NCBI RefSeq assembly: GCF_051652165.1
Contig: NZ_JBOFTR010000002.1
Location: 157,063 to 221,062, forward strand
DNA length: 64,000 bases
Direction of reading: 5' to 3'
From: Plesiomonas sp051652165
GTDB lineage: Bacteria; Pseudomonadota; Gammaproteobacteria; Enterobacterales; CAMTGL01
Shown here: one piece after another, positions 1 through 8,421 of the stretch
How positions within the stretch are numbered: the first letter of the stretch is position 1
How the letters are laid out: the number at the start of each line of letters is the position of its first letter
The notes under the pieces: generated by a model
Database searches by the model: none
Seen by the model: the letters and a program-made list of their open reading frames with translations, nothing else
What the model was told of the DNA's origin: nothing
Position numbers and translations under genes: made by a program

Positions 1-25
1 TGATGACTGACCGGATACCTTTATT

Positions 26-2851
26 ATGGCTGAGATTGCACCCAATCCGTTGATCCTCGTGGATGGATCATCTTACCTCTACCGTGCCTACCATGCTTTT
101 CCACCGCTGACCAATGCACACGGAGAGCCGACCGGTGCAATGTACGGTGTGCTGAATATGCTCAAAAGCCTGTTAAATCAGTATGCTCCCAGCCAGATGG
201 CGGTGGTGTTTGATGCCAAGGGCAAAACCTTCCGTGATGAGATGTTTGCCGAATACAAGGCACACCGCCCGCCGATGCCCGATGATCTGCGCAGCCAGAT
301 AGCGCCGCTGCACGAAATGGTGCAGGCGATGGGGTTGCCGTTGCTGGTGATCAGCGGGGTAGAAGCGGATGATGTGATAGGTACGCTGGCGACTCAGGCA
401 GCCGCCGACGGGCGTGATGTGCTGATCAGCACCGGTGATAAAGACATGGCGCAGCTGGTGAACCCACGGATCACCTTGATTAACACCATGAACAACACGG
501 TGTTAGGCCCGCAGGAAGTGCAAGATAAGTACGGTGTTGGCCCCGAGCTGATTATCGATTTTCTCGCACTGATGGGGGACTCTTCCGATAATATTCCGGG
601 TGTTCCAGGCGTGGGTGAAAAGACCGCGCTGGCGCTATTAAACGGTATCGGCAGTATTAAGCAGATTTATACCCAGCTTGACGCTATTCCCGCGCTCGGT
701 TTTCGTGGGGCAAAAACCCTGCCAGCAAAACTGGAGTTACACAAAGCCAATGCTGATCTCTCGTACGCATTGGCAACAATCAAAACCGATGTGCCATTAG
801 AGCAAGATCATCTGTCGCTCGATATTCAGCCTGCCGATACCGACAGCCTGATCCGACTGTTTGGCCGTTTTGAATTTAAACGCTGGTTGGCCGATTTACT
901 TGACGGTAAAGATATCAGCGCGCCCGTACCGCTGGCGGCGGCGCGCCGTACCGGAACAGGCTCAAGCAGTGAAAGCAGTAGCTACTCAGTAGCACAAGCG
1001 GCGGTGACTGAGGCAAAGGTTACAGCGGTGAGTGTTGATCGCAGTGCGTATGACACCATTCTGACTCAGGCGCAGCTTGATCTGTGGTTGCAAAAATTGC
1101 AAGCGGCCGATCTGTTTGCCTTTGATACCGAAACCGACGGGCTAGACTATATGACGGCCAATCTAGTCGGTGTCTCTTTTGCCTGTGCAGCTGGTGAAGC
1201 GGCCTATCTGCCACTGGCCCATGACTACTTGGATGCCCCCGATCAGCTTGATCTAACCGCGGTGCTGGCACAGCTCAAGCCGCTACTGGAAGATGCGCAG
1301 CGGCAGAAAGTGGGGCAAAACCTGAAGTTTGATCAGAGCATTTTGGCGCGTTACGGCATTGAACTGCGCGGTATCGCCTATGACACTATGCTTGAATCTT
1401 ATGTGCTCAACAGCGTCGCCGGTCGCCATGATATGGATAGCCTTGCCGAACGCCATCTGGCGCACCAGACCATCAGTTTTGAAGAGGTGGCCGGTAAGGG
1501 GAAAAATCAGTTAACCTTCAACCAAATTGCCCTTGAACAGGCCGCGCCGTATGCCGCGGAAGATGCCGATATCACCTTGCGTTTGCATCAGGCTCTGTGG
1601 CCACAGCTACAGGCCCAACCGAGTTTGGAAAAGGTTTTTCGTGAGATAGAGATCCCGCTGGTACCCGTATTGTCACGCATTGAGCGCACGGGCGTATTAA
1701 TTGAGCCGATGCTGCTCAATCAGCAGTCATCTGAATTGGCGCAGCGTTTGGCTGAGCTCGAAACCGAGGCCCACACGCTGGCGGGTGAGCCGTTTAATCT
1801 GGCATCGCCCAAGCAATTACAAGCTATTTTGTTCGATAAACTCGGTTTACCGGTTCTGAAAAAAACACCGGGCGGCGCACCATCTACCAATGAAGAGGTG
1901 TTGGCTGAACTGGCGCTTGATTACCCGTTACCGGCAATTTTGCTTGAGTACCGTGGCATGGCAAAGCTCAAATCAACCTATACCGATAAACTGCCGCAGA
2001 TGATCAATCCGCAGACTGGCCGTTTACACACCTCGTACCATCAGGCGGTTACTGCAACAGGCCGTTTATCCTCAACTGATCCTAATTTGCAAAATATTCC
2101 TGTTCGTAATGAAGAGGGCCGTCGTATCCGACAGGCGTTTATTGCGGATACAGGATATAAAATTCTCGCGGCTGACTATTCACAAATTGAGTTACGGATC
2201 ATGGCGCATCTGTCTGGCGATCAGGGGTTACTGATTGCTTTCAGTGAAGGTGCCGATATCCATCGTGCTACCGCAGCAGAAGTGTTTGGATTAGCGCGCA
2301 ATCAAGTCAGTGCGGATCAGCGCCGCAGTGCCAAAGCCATTAACTTTGGCCTGATCTACGGCATGAGTGCTTTTGGTCTGGCGCGTCAGCTTGGTATTGG
2401 CCGTAATGAAGCCCAACGTTATATGGATCTCTACTTTGAACGCTATCCTGGCGTGCTTGATTATATGGAAAGCACCCGTAAGCAGGCTACTGCGCAAGGG
2501 TATGTTGAAACCCTATTTGGTCGCCGTTTACAACTGCCAGACATCAATGCAAGTAATGGGATCCGGCGTAAAGCTGCAGAGCGGGCAGCAATCAATGCCC
2601 CTATGCAGGGCACGGCGGCGGATATCATCAAAAAAGCAATGCTGGCGGTTGATCACTGGCTGCGTGAAACCCCTGAGCTGGGTGTACGTTTGTTGATGCA
2701 AGTACACGATGAACTGGTGTTTGAAATTCCACAGCAGCATGTAGAGCACTGTACTGCCCAGATCAAACAGATTATGGAGCAGTGTGCTGCGCTGAATGTT
2801 CCGCTGGTGGTCGATGTTGGTGTGGGTGATAACTGGGATCAAGCACATTAA
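26..2851 (+). CDS. polA: DNA polymerase I
   Basis: Fills gaps after Okazaki primer removal and during excision repair, in the cytoplasm. The 941 residues show the full three-part family layout. The N-terminal 5'-nuclease domain (about 1-300) carries the GVEADDVIGTLA and GDSSDNIPG motifs. The 3'-5' exonuclease has the acidic FDTETDGLD motif near residue 366. The polymerase domain has motif A DYSQIELR near 717, motif B KAINFGLIYG near 770 and motif C VHDELVFE near 893. All catalytic acids are present, so proofreading and synthesis should both be intact. A Ser/Gly/Ala-rich linker (about 311-335) separates the 5'-nuclease from the Klenow part. Length matches E. coli PolA (928) apart from this linker. 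The start is the ATG just inside the window; its upstream context is cut off. It is followed by spf, as in enterobacteria. Confidence 0.98.
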   Translation: MAEIAPNPLILVDGSSYLYRAYHAFPPLTNAHGEPTGAMYGVLNMLKSLLNQYAPSQMAVVFDAKGKTFRDEMFAEYKAHRPPMPDDLRSQIAPLHEMVQAMGLPLLVISGVEADDVIGTLATQAAADGRDVLISTGDKDMAQLVNPRITLINTMNNTVLGPQEVQDKYGVGPELIIDFLALMGDSSDNIPGVPGVGEKTALALLNGIGSIKQIYTQLDAIPALGFRGAKTLPAKLELHKANADLSYALATIKTDVPLEQDHLSLDIQPADTDSLIRLFGRFEFKRWLADLLDGKDISAPVPLAAARRTGTGSSSESSSYSVAQAAVTEAKVTAVSVDRSAYDTILTQAQLDLWLQKLQAADLFAFDTETDGLDYMTANLVGVSFACAAGEAAYLPLAHDYLDAPDQLDLTAVLAQLKPLLEDAQRQKVGQNLKFDQSILARYGIELRGIAYDTMLESYVLNSVAGRHDMDSLAERHLAHQTISFEEVAGKGKNQLTFNQIALEQAAPYAAEDADITLRLHQALWPQLQAQPSLEKVFREIEIPLVPVLSRIERTGVLIEPMLLNQQSSELAQRLAELETEAHTLAGEPFNLASPKQLQAILFDKLGLPVLKKTPGGAPSTNEEVLAELALDYPLPAILLEYRGMAKLKSTYTDKLPQMINPQTGRLHTSYHQAVTATGRLSSTDPNLQNIPVRNEEGRRIRQAFIADTGYKILAADYSQIELRIMAHLSGDQGLLIAFSEGADIHRATAAEVFGLARNQVSADQRRSAKAINFGLIYGMSAFGLARQLGIGRNEAQRYMDLYFERYPGVLDYMESTRKQATAQGYVETLFGRRLQLPDINASNGIRRKAAERAAINAPMQGTAADIIKKAMLAVDHWLRETPELGVRLLMQVHDELVFEIPQQHVEHCTAQIKQIMEQCAALNVPLVVDVGVGDNWDQAH

Positions 2852-3052
2852 GTTTATCACGGTGGTTTTTACTGAAAATACCTCACTGGGTGCTTTGGTA
2901 TCAGTATTAGGCAACCGTAAACAAACGAAACGGACCATAGTCAGAGCGAGTATGGTTATAAAGTAATTTTATATTGAAAAATAACTCACAAATTAATGTT
3001 ATTTTTTGTGATGAAGTGCAACAAAAAGGTGAAAGTAAACGACAGAAAGCCC

Positions 3053-3082
3053 TTTACCTACACCGCTAAAGTACTGTAAAGT
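3053..3082 (+). promoter_or_regulatory. Predicted promoter of spf
   Basis: TTTACC (3053-3058) and TAAAGT (3077-3082), 18 bp apart, sit correctly for a start at the first base of Spot 42 (3090). A CRP-like sequence with one good half (TGTGA at 3007-3011) lies about 75 bp upstream of the start. In E. coli spf is repressed by CRP-cAMP, so this may be functional, but the second half is poor. Confidence 0.45.
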
Positions 3083-3089
3083 TTATCAC

Positions 3090-3198
3090 GTAGGGTACAG
3101 AGGTAAGATGTTCTATCTTTCAGACCTTTTACTTCACGTAATTGGATTTGGCTGAATTTTTTAGCCGCCCCAGTTGTTATGACTGGGGCGTTCTTTTA
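3090..3198 (+). ncRNA. spf: Spot 42 small RNA
   Basis: The 109 bases from GTAGGGTACAGAGGTAAG to the T-rich tail correspond nearly base for base to E. coli Spot 42 as I remember it, including the block around TTCTATCTTTCAGACC and the terminator hairpin GCCCCAGT/ACTGGGGC followed by a T-rich run. Differences are confined to a few positions around the AATTGG segment and the terminator loop. Position directly downstream of polA is also conserved. In E. coli Spot 42 is an Hfq-dependent RNA that represses catabolic genes (galK, gltA, sthA and others) under glucose, and extends CRP control. Function here is inferred from conservation. Confidence 0.95.
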
Positions 3199-3420
3199 TG
3201 GATAAAATCCAAAATAGTGGGCTGTTTTCTCTTCGTATTGTGTTGATATATGGCCACTACTTCTCCTCGGCTTTCCCTCTATTTCCCCTTTTTTTGCGCC
3301 TGCTATTGCATTCCATTATATTATTTTTTGTTTATTTACCTTTCTGTTTTATTACCTTAAGTTACTCTTTTAAAAGATAAATGATTTAAAATGTGCGATA
3401 TACATCACTGATTTTCACGT

Positions 3421-3448
3421 TTAAATTAGAGTAATTACTTTAATTTAA
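3421..3448. promoter_or_regulatory. 28-bp near-perfect palindrome, putative operator
   Basis: The two halves TTAAATTAGAGTAA and TTACTTTAATTTAA are reverse complements at 13 of 14 positions; the central core is AGTAATTACT. It ends 12 bp before a perfect TATAAT (3461-3466), covers the -35 zone and is centred about 38 bp upstream of the predicted start. No good -35 hexamer lies at the standard 17-bp distance, which would suit an activator-dependent or repressor-occluded promoter. I do not recognise the binding protein. It does not match CRP, FNR, Fur or NtrC consensus. Confidence 0.5.
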
Positions 3449-3472
3449 GCGTAGAGTCTATATAATCAACAG

Positions 3473-3580
3473 GCTCTTCTTATTTATCTTAGATTGTGCA
3501 GAGTTGACTCTGATACTGTGCAGAGAAAACCAGCAGTGATTCTACTGTATTTTCAGGCCAGCTTTTGCTGGCTTTTTTTA
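3473..3580 (+). ncRNA. Candidate orphan small RNA
   Basis: A perfect -10 hexamer TATAAT (3461-3466) predicts a start near 3473. An intrinsic terminator with arms CCAGC/GCTGG, loop TTTT and a following run of seven T closes the unit at about 3580. In between, two small hairpins can form: CAGAG-TTGA-CTCTG and CAGT-GATTCT-ACTG. The heptamer TGTGCAGAG occurs twice. No open reading frame with a ribosome binding site is present. The position between spf and yihI corresponds to the general area of csrC in E. coli, but GGA motifs are absent, so it is not CsrC. I could not match it to a named family. Confidence 0.5.
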
Positions 3581-3782
3581 TTGCCATTGTTATTAATTGG
3601 TGGTTTTTTTGTTTATTTTAAGTAAAGATCGTAATAACTATTGCAGTTATTTATGTATCAACGAGTATGCAGAAGAGCACATATATGTCGTTATAAAAAA
3701 ACAGCTTTATTGAACTTATTTATTGTTGCGAAATCATGGATAAGATGAAAGAGAGCCATGTTATTGTGGGTATAATGGGTGA

Positions 3783-3957
3783 CATGTTGTAATAATAAGA
3801 GTGAAAAGAGTCGATCTAGCACAATATATACCGTGTAGTGCTCTTTTTTGCATAAAGATCTTGCGAAACCATGCAGGATCGAAGATCCTAAAAAGATAAC
3901 GATAAAAATCTCCTATTTCTCTCCCGTTGCCCCATCGCACGATGGGGACTTTGTTTT
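3783..3957 (+). ncRNA. Second candidate small RNA or leader
   Basis: TATAAT at 3771-3776 predicts a start near 3783, though the -35 region is poor. Two terminator-like structures follow. The first has arms AGCAC/GTGCT (3818-3842) and then TCTTTTTT. The second is a perfect CCCCATCG/CGATGGGG hairpin (3930-3947) with a T-rich tail to 3959. The region has no convincing coding sequence on either strand. The strong second hairpin is the best part of the evidence; the transcript itself is inferred. Confidence 0.3.
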
Positions 3958-3959
3958 TT
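3930..3959 (+). terminator. Intrinsic terminator in the spf-yihI gap
   Basis: Perfect inverted repeat CCCCATCG-CA-CGATGGGG followed by ACTTTGTTTTTT. It lies 360 bp before yihI and over 700 bp after Spot 42, so it must end some transcript arising inside the gap. Confidence 0.5.
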
Positions 3960-4317
3960 CTGCGATATACCTCCCATCTGTTTGAGTCTATTTTGTACTG
4001 ACTTTTTTGCTGAGAAATCATGACATTTAGTCACATTAACCATAAATAGACAGGGTATTTCGCATAAGATAACAATACGTACTCTACAAAAAATCCTCAA
4101 AATGGATAGTTACCAATACCGGTTATTAGAGAGCAGAGTGGTTGAAAACCCATTTTTGAGCCACTCACTGTGTGATAGCGTCATTATTCATGGGTTAATC
4201 AGGGCAATTTTCCTGCTTTTTATTCATTTGCAGGGCCGAAAGCCTAGAATGTTCTATTTCTGAGCGTAAACACTGGCATAATATGGCCTACTGATCCCGC
4301 ATCACAATGGTGTTGAT
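3960..4317. other. Intergenic stretch before yihI
   Basis: About 360 bp, AT-rich, without a supported gene. A loose inverted repeat GAGTGG/CCACTC lies around 4136-4166. Short open frames here lack ribosome binding sites and protein-like composition. The yihI promoter presumably lies in the last 100 bp; I cannot pick it with confidence. Confidence 0.5.
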
Positions 4318-4878
4318 ATGACCCGCGAAAAGAAAACCCGTAAAGCGCCAAGTGGCGTTAAACTTGATTCATCAAAGCCGAAAAAAAGCCGTGCCGAACT
4401 TGATCAAATGTCACGTGATCAAAAGCGACTAAAAAAGCGTAAAGGCCTTAACTCAGGTACACGCCAAAATCCGGAAGGCTCTTCACGTAAGGCAGATAGC
4501 CGTGCAGATAAAGACCCGCGTATCGGCAGTAAAAAACCGGTGCCACTGATGGTTGAATTTGTAAACCGTCAGCCGAAAAAAGCAGCCGTTGTTAAGCCGG
4601 TAGAAAAAGAGACTCTTTCCCCAGAACTTGAACTGGCACAACTGGAAGCTAATGAGCGTCTGCACCTGTTGTTAGATCGTGTTGATAACGGTGAAAGTAT
4701 CAGTAAAGAAGAGCAACATTATATTGATAGCTGCCTTGATCGTGTTGATGAACTGATGCAACTGCTTGGTTTGTCTGATGAAGAAGAGGACGAATCTGAA
4801 ACGCCTGCACCGGTAAAAAGCAGTGATCCAGAAGATTTGTGGGAGCGTTTTAACAACAGTGATCCGAAGTCATTCTGA
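4318..4878 (+). CDS. yihI: Der GTPase-activating protein YihI
   Basis: YihI stimulates the GTPase Der (EngA) and so restrains late 50S ribosome assembly. The 186-residue product has the typical layout: a strongly basic N-terminal tail rich in Lys/Arg (TREKKTRK, KKSRAELD, KKRKGLNSG), the conserved DPRIGSKKP segment near residue 64, then an acidic, helical C-terminal part (LELAQLEANERLHLLLDRVDNGE; EEDESE) ending in EDLWERFN. The ATG at 4318 fits the family start. Its stop overlaps the next gene's start (TGATG), so the two are probably translationally coupled. The GTPase EngB is encoded nearby, also a ribosome-assembly factor. Confidence 0.93.
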   Translation: MTREKKTRKAPSGVKLDSSKPKKSRAELDQMSRDQKRLKKRKGLNSGTRQNPEGSSRKADSRADKDPRIGSKKPVPLMVEFVNRQPKKAAVVKPVEKETLSPELELAQLEANERLHLLLDRVDNGESISKEEQHYIDSCLDRVDELMQLLGLSDEEEDESETPAPVKSSDPEDLWERFNNSDPKSF

Positions 4879-5336
4879 TGCTGTGGCAACAGGGATTAGT
4901 ATTGGCAGCAGTGATGATACTGCTGCCATTAGCCTTATACGCGGGTTGGTTACTGAGCAAACTGTGGCAACAGCGGCAGGCACAGCACCATCGGCAACAG
5001 CAACGTAACCAGACACTGGCCGACAGCATTCAGACCATCGCACTGGCGATGCAGTCTGGGCAGTGTAATTTATCAGAAGGCGTGTTGCGCCTGCACCCTC
5101 TACTTGAGGCAGTGAATCAGGCAGATACCCCGCAATTATCTACCCATTTTCCGGCAATGCAGGCTCTGTTTGAGGCTGTTGCTGCCATGCCAACACATGA
5201 AGCCCGCAAAAATTACAAACGTAATCAAATTATGAAATGGGATCTGGAACGCGAGCTGGCAGAAAGCCGCCTGCAAACAGAGATCGAAGATGAGCTGCCA
5301 ACTCTGCTTGCCTGGTGTTCTCGATTACCGAAATAA
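4878..5336 (+). CDS. DUF2489 single-pass membrane protein
   Basis: The 152-residue protein has one N-terminal hydrophobic helix (about residues 7-26, LVLAAVMILLPLALYAGWLL), followed by a charged, Gln-rich helical region and an acidic/basic cytoplasmic part (ARKNYKRNQIMKWDLERELAESRL). This matches the DUF2489 family found next to yihI and hemN in Vibrio, Shewanella and relatives. The function of the family is unknown. Start ATG overlaps the yihI stop by one base. It ends 38 bp before the hemN start, so yihI-DUF2489-hemN looks like one operon. A role in the membrane near ribosome assembly or heme synthesis would be speculation. Confidence 0.8.
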   Translation: MLWQQGLVLAAVMILLPLALYAGWLLSKLWQQRQAQHHRQQQRNQTLADSIQTIALAMQSGQCNLSEGVLRLHPLLEAVNQADTPQLSTHFPAMQALFEAVAAMPTHEARKNYKRNQIMKWDLERELAESRLQTEIEDELPTLLAWCSRLPK

Positions 5337-5374
5337 AAGCAGTTTTAAGCTGCGGTGAATTGGAAGGAATGAGC

Positions 5375-6757
5375 ATGTCTGTGATTGTGAATAACCCCAC
5401 TGAGTGGGATTTGGCGTTAATTCAGAAGTATAACTACTCTGGTCCACGCTATACGTCGTATCCTACGGCACTTGAATTTCATGAAGGTTATCAAGAGAGC
5501 GATTTTAAGCAGGCCGTTGCCCGTTATCCAGAGCGCCCGCTATCACTGTATATTCACATTCCTTTTTGCCACAAGCTTTGCTATTTCTGCGGTTGTAATA
5601 AAGTGATTACCCGCCATGTGCACAAGGCCGATCACTACCTTGATGTGCTAGAACAAGAGATTATTCAGCGCGCAACGCTGTTTACTGACCGTCAGGTTTC
5701 CCAGATCCACTGGGGTGGCGGCACGCCGACCTTCCTGAGTAAAACACAAGTCAGCCGTTTGATTCACCTGCTGCGAACCCATTTTAATGTGCGTGCCGAT
5801 GCTGAGATCAGTATTGAACTTGACCCGCGTGAAATTGAGCTCGATATGCTCGATCACCTGCGGGCTGAAGGCTTTAACCGCATGAGCATGGGGGTGCAGG
5901 ATTTCAACAAAGATGTTCAGCAGTTGGTTAACCGTGAGCAGGATGAAGATTTTATCTTTGCGCTGATTGCCCGTGCTCGCCAGCTTGGGTTTGCTTCAAC
6001 CAATATTGATTTGATTTACGGCCTGCCAAAACAGACACCGGAAAGTTTTGCATTCACCCTGCAAAAGGTCATTGAGTTAAACCCTGATCGCCTGAGCGTG
6101 TTTAATTATGCGCATCTGCCTGCACGTTTTCCGGCACAGCGAAAAATTCGCGATGAAGACTTGCCAAATCCGGCACAGAAATTGGCCATCCTGCAAGAGA
6201 GTATTGAAACCTTGTGTGGGGCAGGTTATCAGTTTATCGGGATGGATCACTTTGCGCGTCCGCAAGATGAGCTGGCTATTGCCCAGCGTCAGGGCCAGTT
6301 GCACCGTAATTTTCAGGGTTATACCACGCAAGCAGAGTGTGATCTGCTCGGTATGGGCGTATCAGCCATCAGCATGATTGGCGATCACTATGCACAAAAT
6401 CAGCGTGAGCTTAAACACTACTATGCGCAGGTTACTGAGCAGGGGCATGCGTTGAATAAAGGCCTGCGGATGAGCGATGAAGACTGCTTACGCCGTGATG
6501 TTATCAAAGCCTTGATCTGTAATTTCCAGCTTTCGTTTGCCGAGATAGAAGCGCAGTACCCGATTGATTTTAAACAGCACTTTGCAGAGGATTTGGCTCT
6601 GCTTGCCCCGTTAGCCGCCGATGGATTAGTGACGTTGAGCGATGAGGGGATCACTGTAATGCCACGCGGTCATCTGCTGATCCGTAATATCTGTATGTGT
6701 TTTGATACCTATTTGCGTCAACAAGCGCGTCGCCAGCAGTTCTCGCGAGTGATTTAA
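5375..6757 (+). CDS. hemN: Oxygen-independent coproporphyrinogen III oxidase
   Basis: Radical-SAM enzyme that decarboxylates coproporphyrinogen III to protoporphyrinogen IX during anaerobic heme synthesis, in the cytoplasm. Diagnostic features are YTSYPTA near the N-terminus, the HIPFCHKLCYFCGCNK cluster motif (CxxxCxxC plus the extra Cys typical of HemN), GGGTP, and IDLIYGLPKQT. Predicted length is 460 residues, close to E. coli HemN (457). I chose the ATG at 5375 because GGAAGGA ends 6 bases upstream. The frame is open further up, but that part is not protein-like. It precedes engB on the opposite strand and is closed by a strong shared terminator. Confidence 0.97.
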   Translation: MSVIVNNPTEWDLALIQKYNYSGPRYTSYPTALEFHEGYQESDFKQAVARYPERPLSLYIHIPFCHKLCYFCGCNKVITRHVHKADHYLDVLEQEIIQRATLFTDRQVSQIHWGGGTPTFLSKTQVSRLIHLLRTHFNVRADAEISIELDPREIELDMLDHLRAEGFNRMSMGVQDFNKDVQQLVNREQDEDFIFALIARARQLGFASTNIDLIYGLPKQTPESFAFTLQKVIELNPDRLSVFNYAHLPARFPAQRKIRDEDLPNPAQKLAILQESIETLCGAGYQFIGMDHFARPQDELAIAQRQGQLHRNFQGYTTQAECDLLGMGVSAISMIGDHYAQNQRELKHYYAQVTEQGHALNKGLRMSDEDCLRRDVIKALICNFQLSFAEIEAQYPIDFKQHFAEDLALLAPLAADGLVTLSDEGITVMPRGHLLIRNICMCFDTYLRQQARRQQFSRVI

Positions 6758-6764
6758 CCGATAA

Positions 6765-6804
6765 AAAATGCCGCCGTGATGCACCAGCATCCGGCGGCAT
6801 TTTT
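6765..6804. terminator. Bidirectional terminator between hemN and engB
   Basis: Arms AAAATGCCGCCG (6765-6776) and CGGCGGCATTTT (6792-6803), with an inner GATGC/GCATC extension, give a long GC-rich hairpin with T-runs on both strands. It serves the converging hemN and engB genes. Confidence 0.85.
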
Positions 6805-6840
6805 ACGTTATTAAATACCTACAAAAAGTGTGCGTGAAGA

Positions 6841-7485
6841 TTACGCTTCGTCTGCTGCCGCTTGCTGTGCGTTCAACGCTTCAATTTCATGGGTAAACCA
6901 GGTATCAAGCTTAATGCGCAGCAGATCAACACCGAATTTTTTCAGTGATGAGAAGGCCTCAACCTGAATATCACCGCCAAAAGTAACAACCGCATCACGC
7001 ACCATTTTTACTTGGTTTTTACGTGCGCCACTGGCCAGCTTGTCGGCTTTAGTCAGTAGAATTAGCACGGGTAAACCGGCATCAACTGCCCACATCACCA
7101 TTTGCTGATCCAGATCTTTTAGAGGGTGACGGATATCCATCAGCACGACCAGACCACGCAGGCATTCGCGTTTTTGCAAGTATTCGCCCAGTGCTCGCTG
7201 CCACTTTAGCTTCATCTCTTCAGGCACTTGTGCATAGCCGTAACCGGGTAAGTCGACTAAACGGGCTTGTTCGGCCACTTCAAATAAGTTGATCAGCTGG
7301 GTACGGCCTGGCGTTTTACTGGTACGCGCCAGATTTTTTTGGTTGGTTAAGGTATTTAGCGCGCTGGATTTTCCGGCGTTTGAGCGGCCCGCAAAGGCAA
7401 CTTCAATAGCATTATCCATCGGAAGGTGACGGATATCCGGAGCACTGGTGACAAAATGTGTAACATGATAATTAAATTGAGCCAC
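6841..7485 (-). CDS. engB: Ribosome biogenesis GTPase EngB/YihA
   Basis: Small essential TrmE-Era-EngA-EngB-Septin-like GTPase acting in 50S assembly. The 214-residue sequence shows G1 GRSNAGKSS, G2 region KTPGRTQ, G3 DLPGYGYA and G4 TKADK in correct order, and the family's conserved SAPDIRHLP opening. The start is GTG at 7483-7485, preceded by GGTGGAG about 8 bases away. In E. coli engB sits just after spf. Here it is several genes downstream, inverted, beyond hemN. It is divergent from the cytochrome c4 gene; the 170-bp gap holds both promoters. Confidence 0.97.
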   Translation of the reverse strand: MAQFNYHVTHFVTSAPDIRHLPMDNAIEVAFAGRSNAGKSSALNTLTNQKNLARTSKTPGRTQLINLFEVAEQARLVDLPGYGYAQVPEEMKLKWQRALGEYLQKRECLRGLVVLMDIRHPLKDLDQQMVMWAVDAGLPVLILLTKADKLASGARKNQVKMVRDAVVTFGGDIQVEAFSSLKKFGVDLLRIKLDTWFTHEIEALNAQQAAADEA

Positions 7486-7655
7486 GGAACGATCTCCACC
7501 CTAGTCAAATGTGGTGCACTGATTTCTTTTATGTGAAAATGTGTAAAATATCTGTTGTAATAATTCAGGGGAAAGCGTGAACACTTCCCCTTACTGTAAC
7601 GGACAGGATTATCCGTTATCGGCATAACAACAATCATATAGCTAAATGGAACGCC

Positions 7656-8282
7656 ATGAAAAAATTTGCGCTCGTGATGTCAATGATGCTGGGTGTTAGC
7701 GGTATGGCGCAGGCACAGGGAGATGCAGAAGCGGGTAAAAAAATTGCTTCTGCGGTTTGTGTTGCTTGCCACAATGCCGATGGGAATAGCACCATCACTG
7801 CCAACCCTAAATTGGCCGGACAACATAACAAATATCTGCTCAAGCAGCTAAAAGAATTCCAATTAGCTGCACATACCAATGCCCAACAAGGGCGCGCTAA
7901 CCCGATTATGCAGGGGCAAGTGGCTACACTGTCTGAGCAAGATTTGGAGAATCTGGCCGCATGGTTCTCACAACAAACACCAGCACCTGCCTATACCCGT
8001 AAAGATAGCGTAACGTTGGGTAAGCAACTGTATATGGCAGGTGATAAACAACGCGGTATTCCGGCGTGTGTAGCCTGCCATGGCCCACGTGGTAACGGCG
8101 CTAATCTTTCAGGCTTTCCGAAAATTTCGGGCCAACATGCTGATTATATTATCGCACAACTTAACGCGTTTCGGGCTGGGCAACGGCAAAATGACCCAAA
8201 TAGTATGATGCGTCAGATTGCCGCATCACTCACAGATAAAGAGATCAGTGCATTAGCGGGCTATTTAGGTGGTTTACACTGA
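7656..8282 (+). CDS. Cytochrome c4, diheme periplasmic
   Basis: A Sec signal peptide (MKKFALVMSMMLGVSGMAQA, cut before QGDAEAG) is followed by two homologous class I cytochrome c domains. Each has a CVACH heme-binding motif (near residues 34 and 134) and a later Met ligand candidate. The pattern VACHNADG...PKLAGQH and VACHGPRGNG...PKISGQH is typical of cytochrome c4, and 208 residues is the usual size. The family carries electrons in the periplasm to cbb3-type or other terminal oxidases. The gene beside engB is a Vibrio/Pseudomonas-type arrangement and is absent at this locus in E. coli. Single gene, with promoter in the engB gap. Confidence 0.93.
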   Translation: MKKFALVMSMMLGVSGMAQAQGDAEAGKKIASAVCVACHNADGNSTITANPKLAGQHNKYLLKQLKEFQLAAHTNAQQGRANPIMQGQVATLSEQDLENLAAWFSQQTPAPAYTRKDSVTLGKQLYMAGDKQRGIPACVACHGPRGNGANLSGFPKISGQHADYIIAQLNAFRAGQRQNDPNSMMRQIAASLTDKEISALAGYLGGLH

Positions 8283-8310
8283 GTTTTAGTGTGTAATTAC
8301 AAATGATACA

Positions 8311-8330
8311 GTGGCCTGTTTACAGGCCAC
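8311..8330. terminator. Hairpin after cytochrome c4
   Basis: Perfect palindrome GTGGCCTGT-TT-ACAGGCCAC lying 29 bp after the cytochrome c4 stop. Neither strand shows a clean T-run, so it may block 3' exonucleases or pause transcription rather than act as a classical terminator. Confidence 0.4.
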
Positions 8331-8421
8331 ACAGCACACAGCGAGTCTCCGTATGCATTGCAGATGGTTCTACCGCTAATGCACTCAAGCATTGCGTACG
8401 TGAGTGGCTCATTTTATAACA

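Noticed and set aside
3198..3380. 60-codon hydrophobic open frame after Spot 42
   Set aside because: It begins inside the Spot 42 terminator and is AT-rich Phe/Leu sequence expected by chance.
3473..3580. CsrC or RyhB homologue at the candidate sRNA locus
   Set aside because: CsrC carries many GGA motifs and none are present; the conserved RyhB core is also missing, although the terminator stem is similar.
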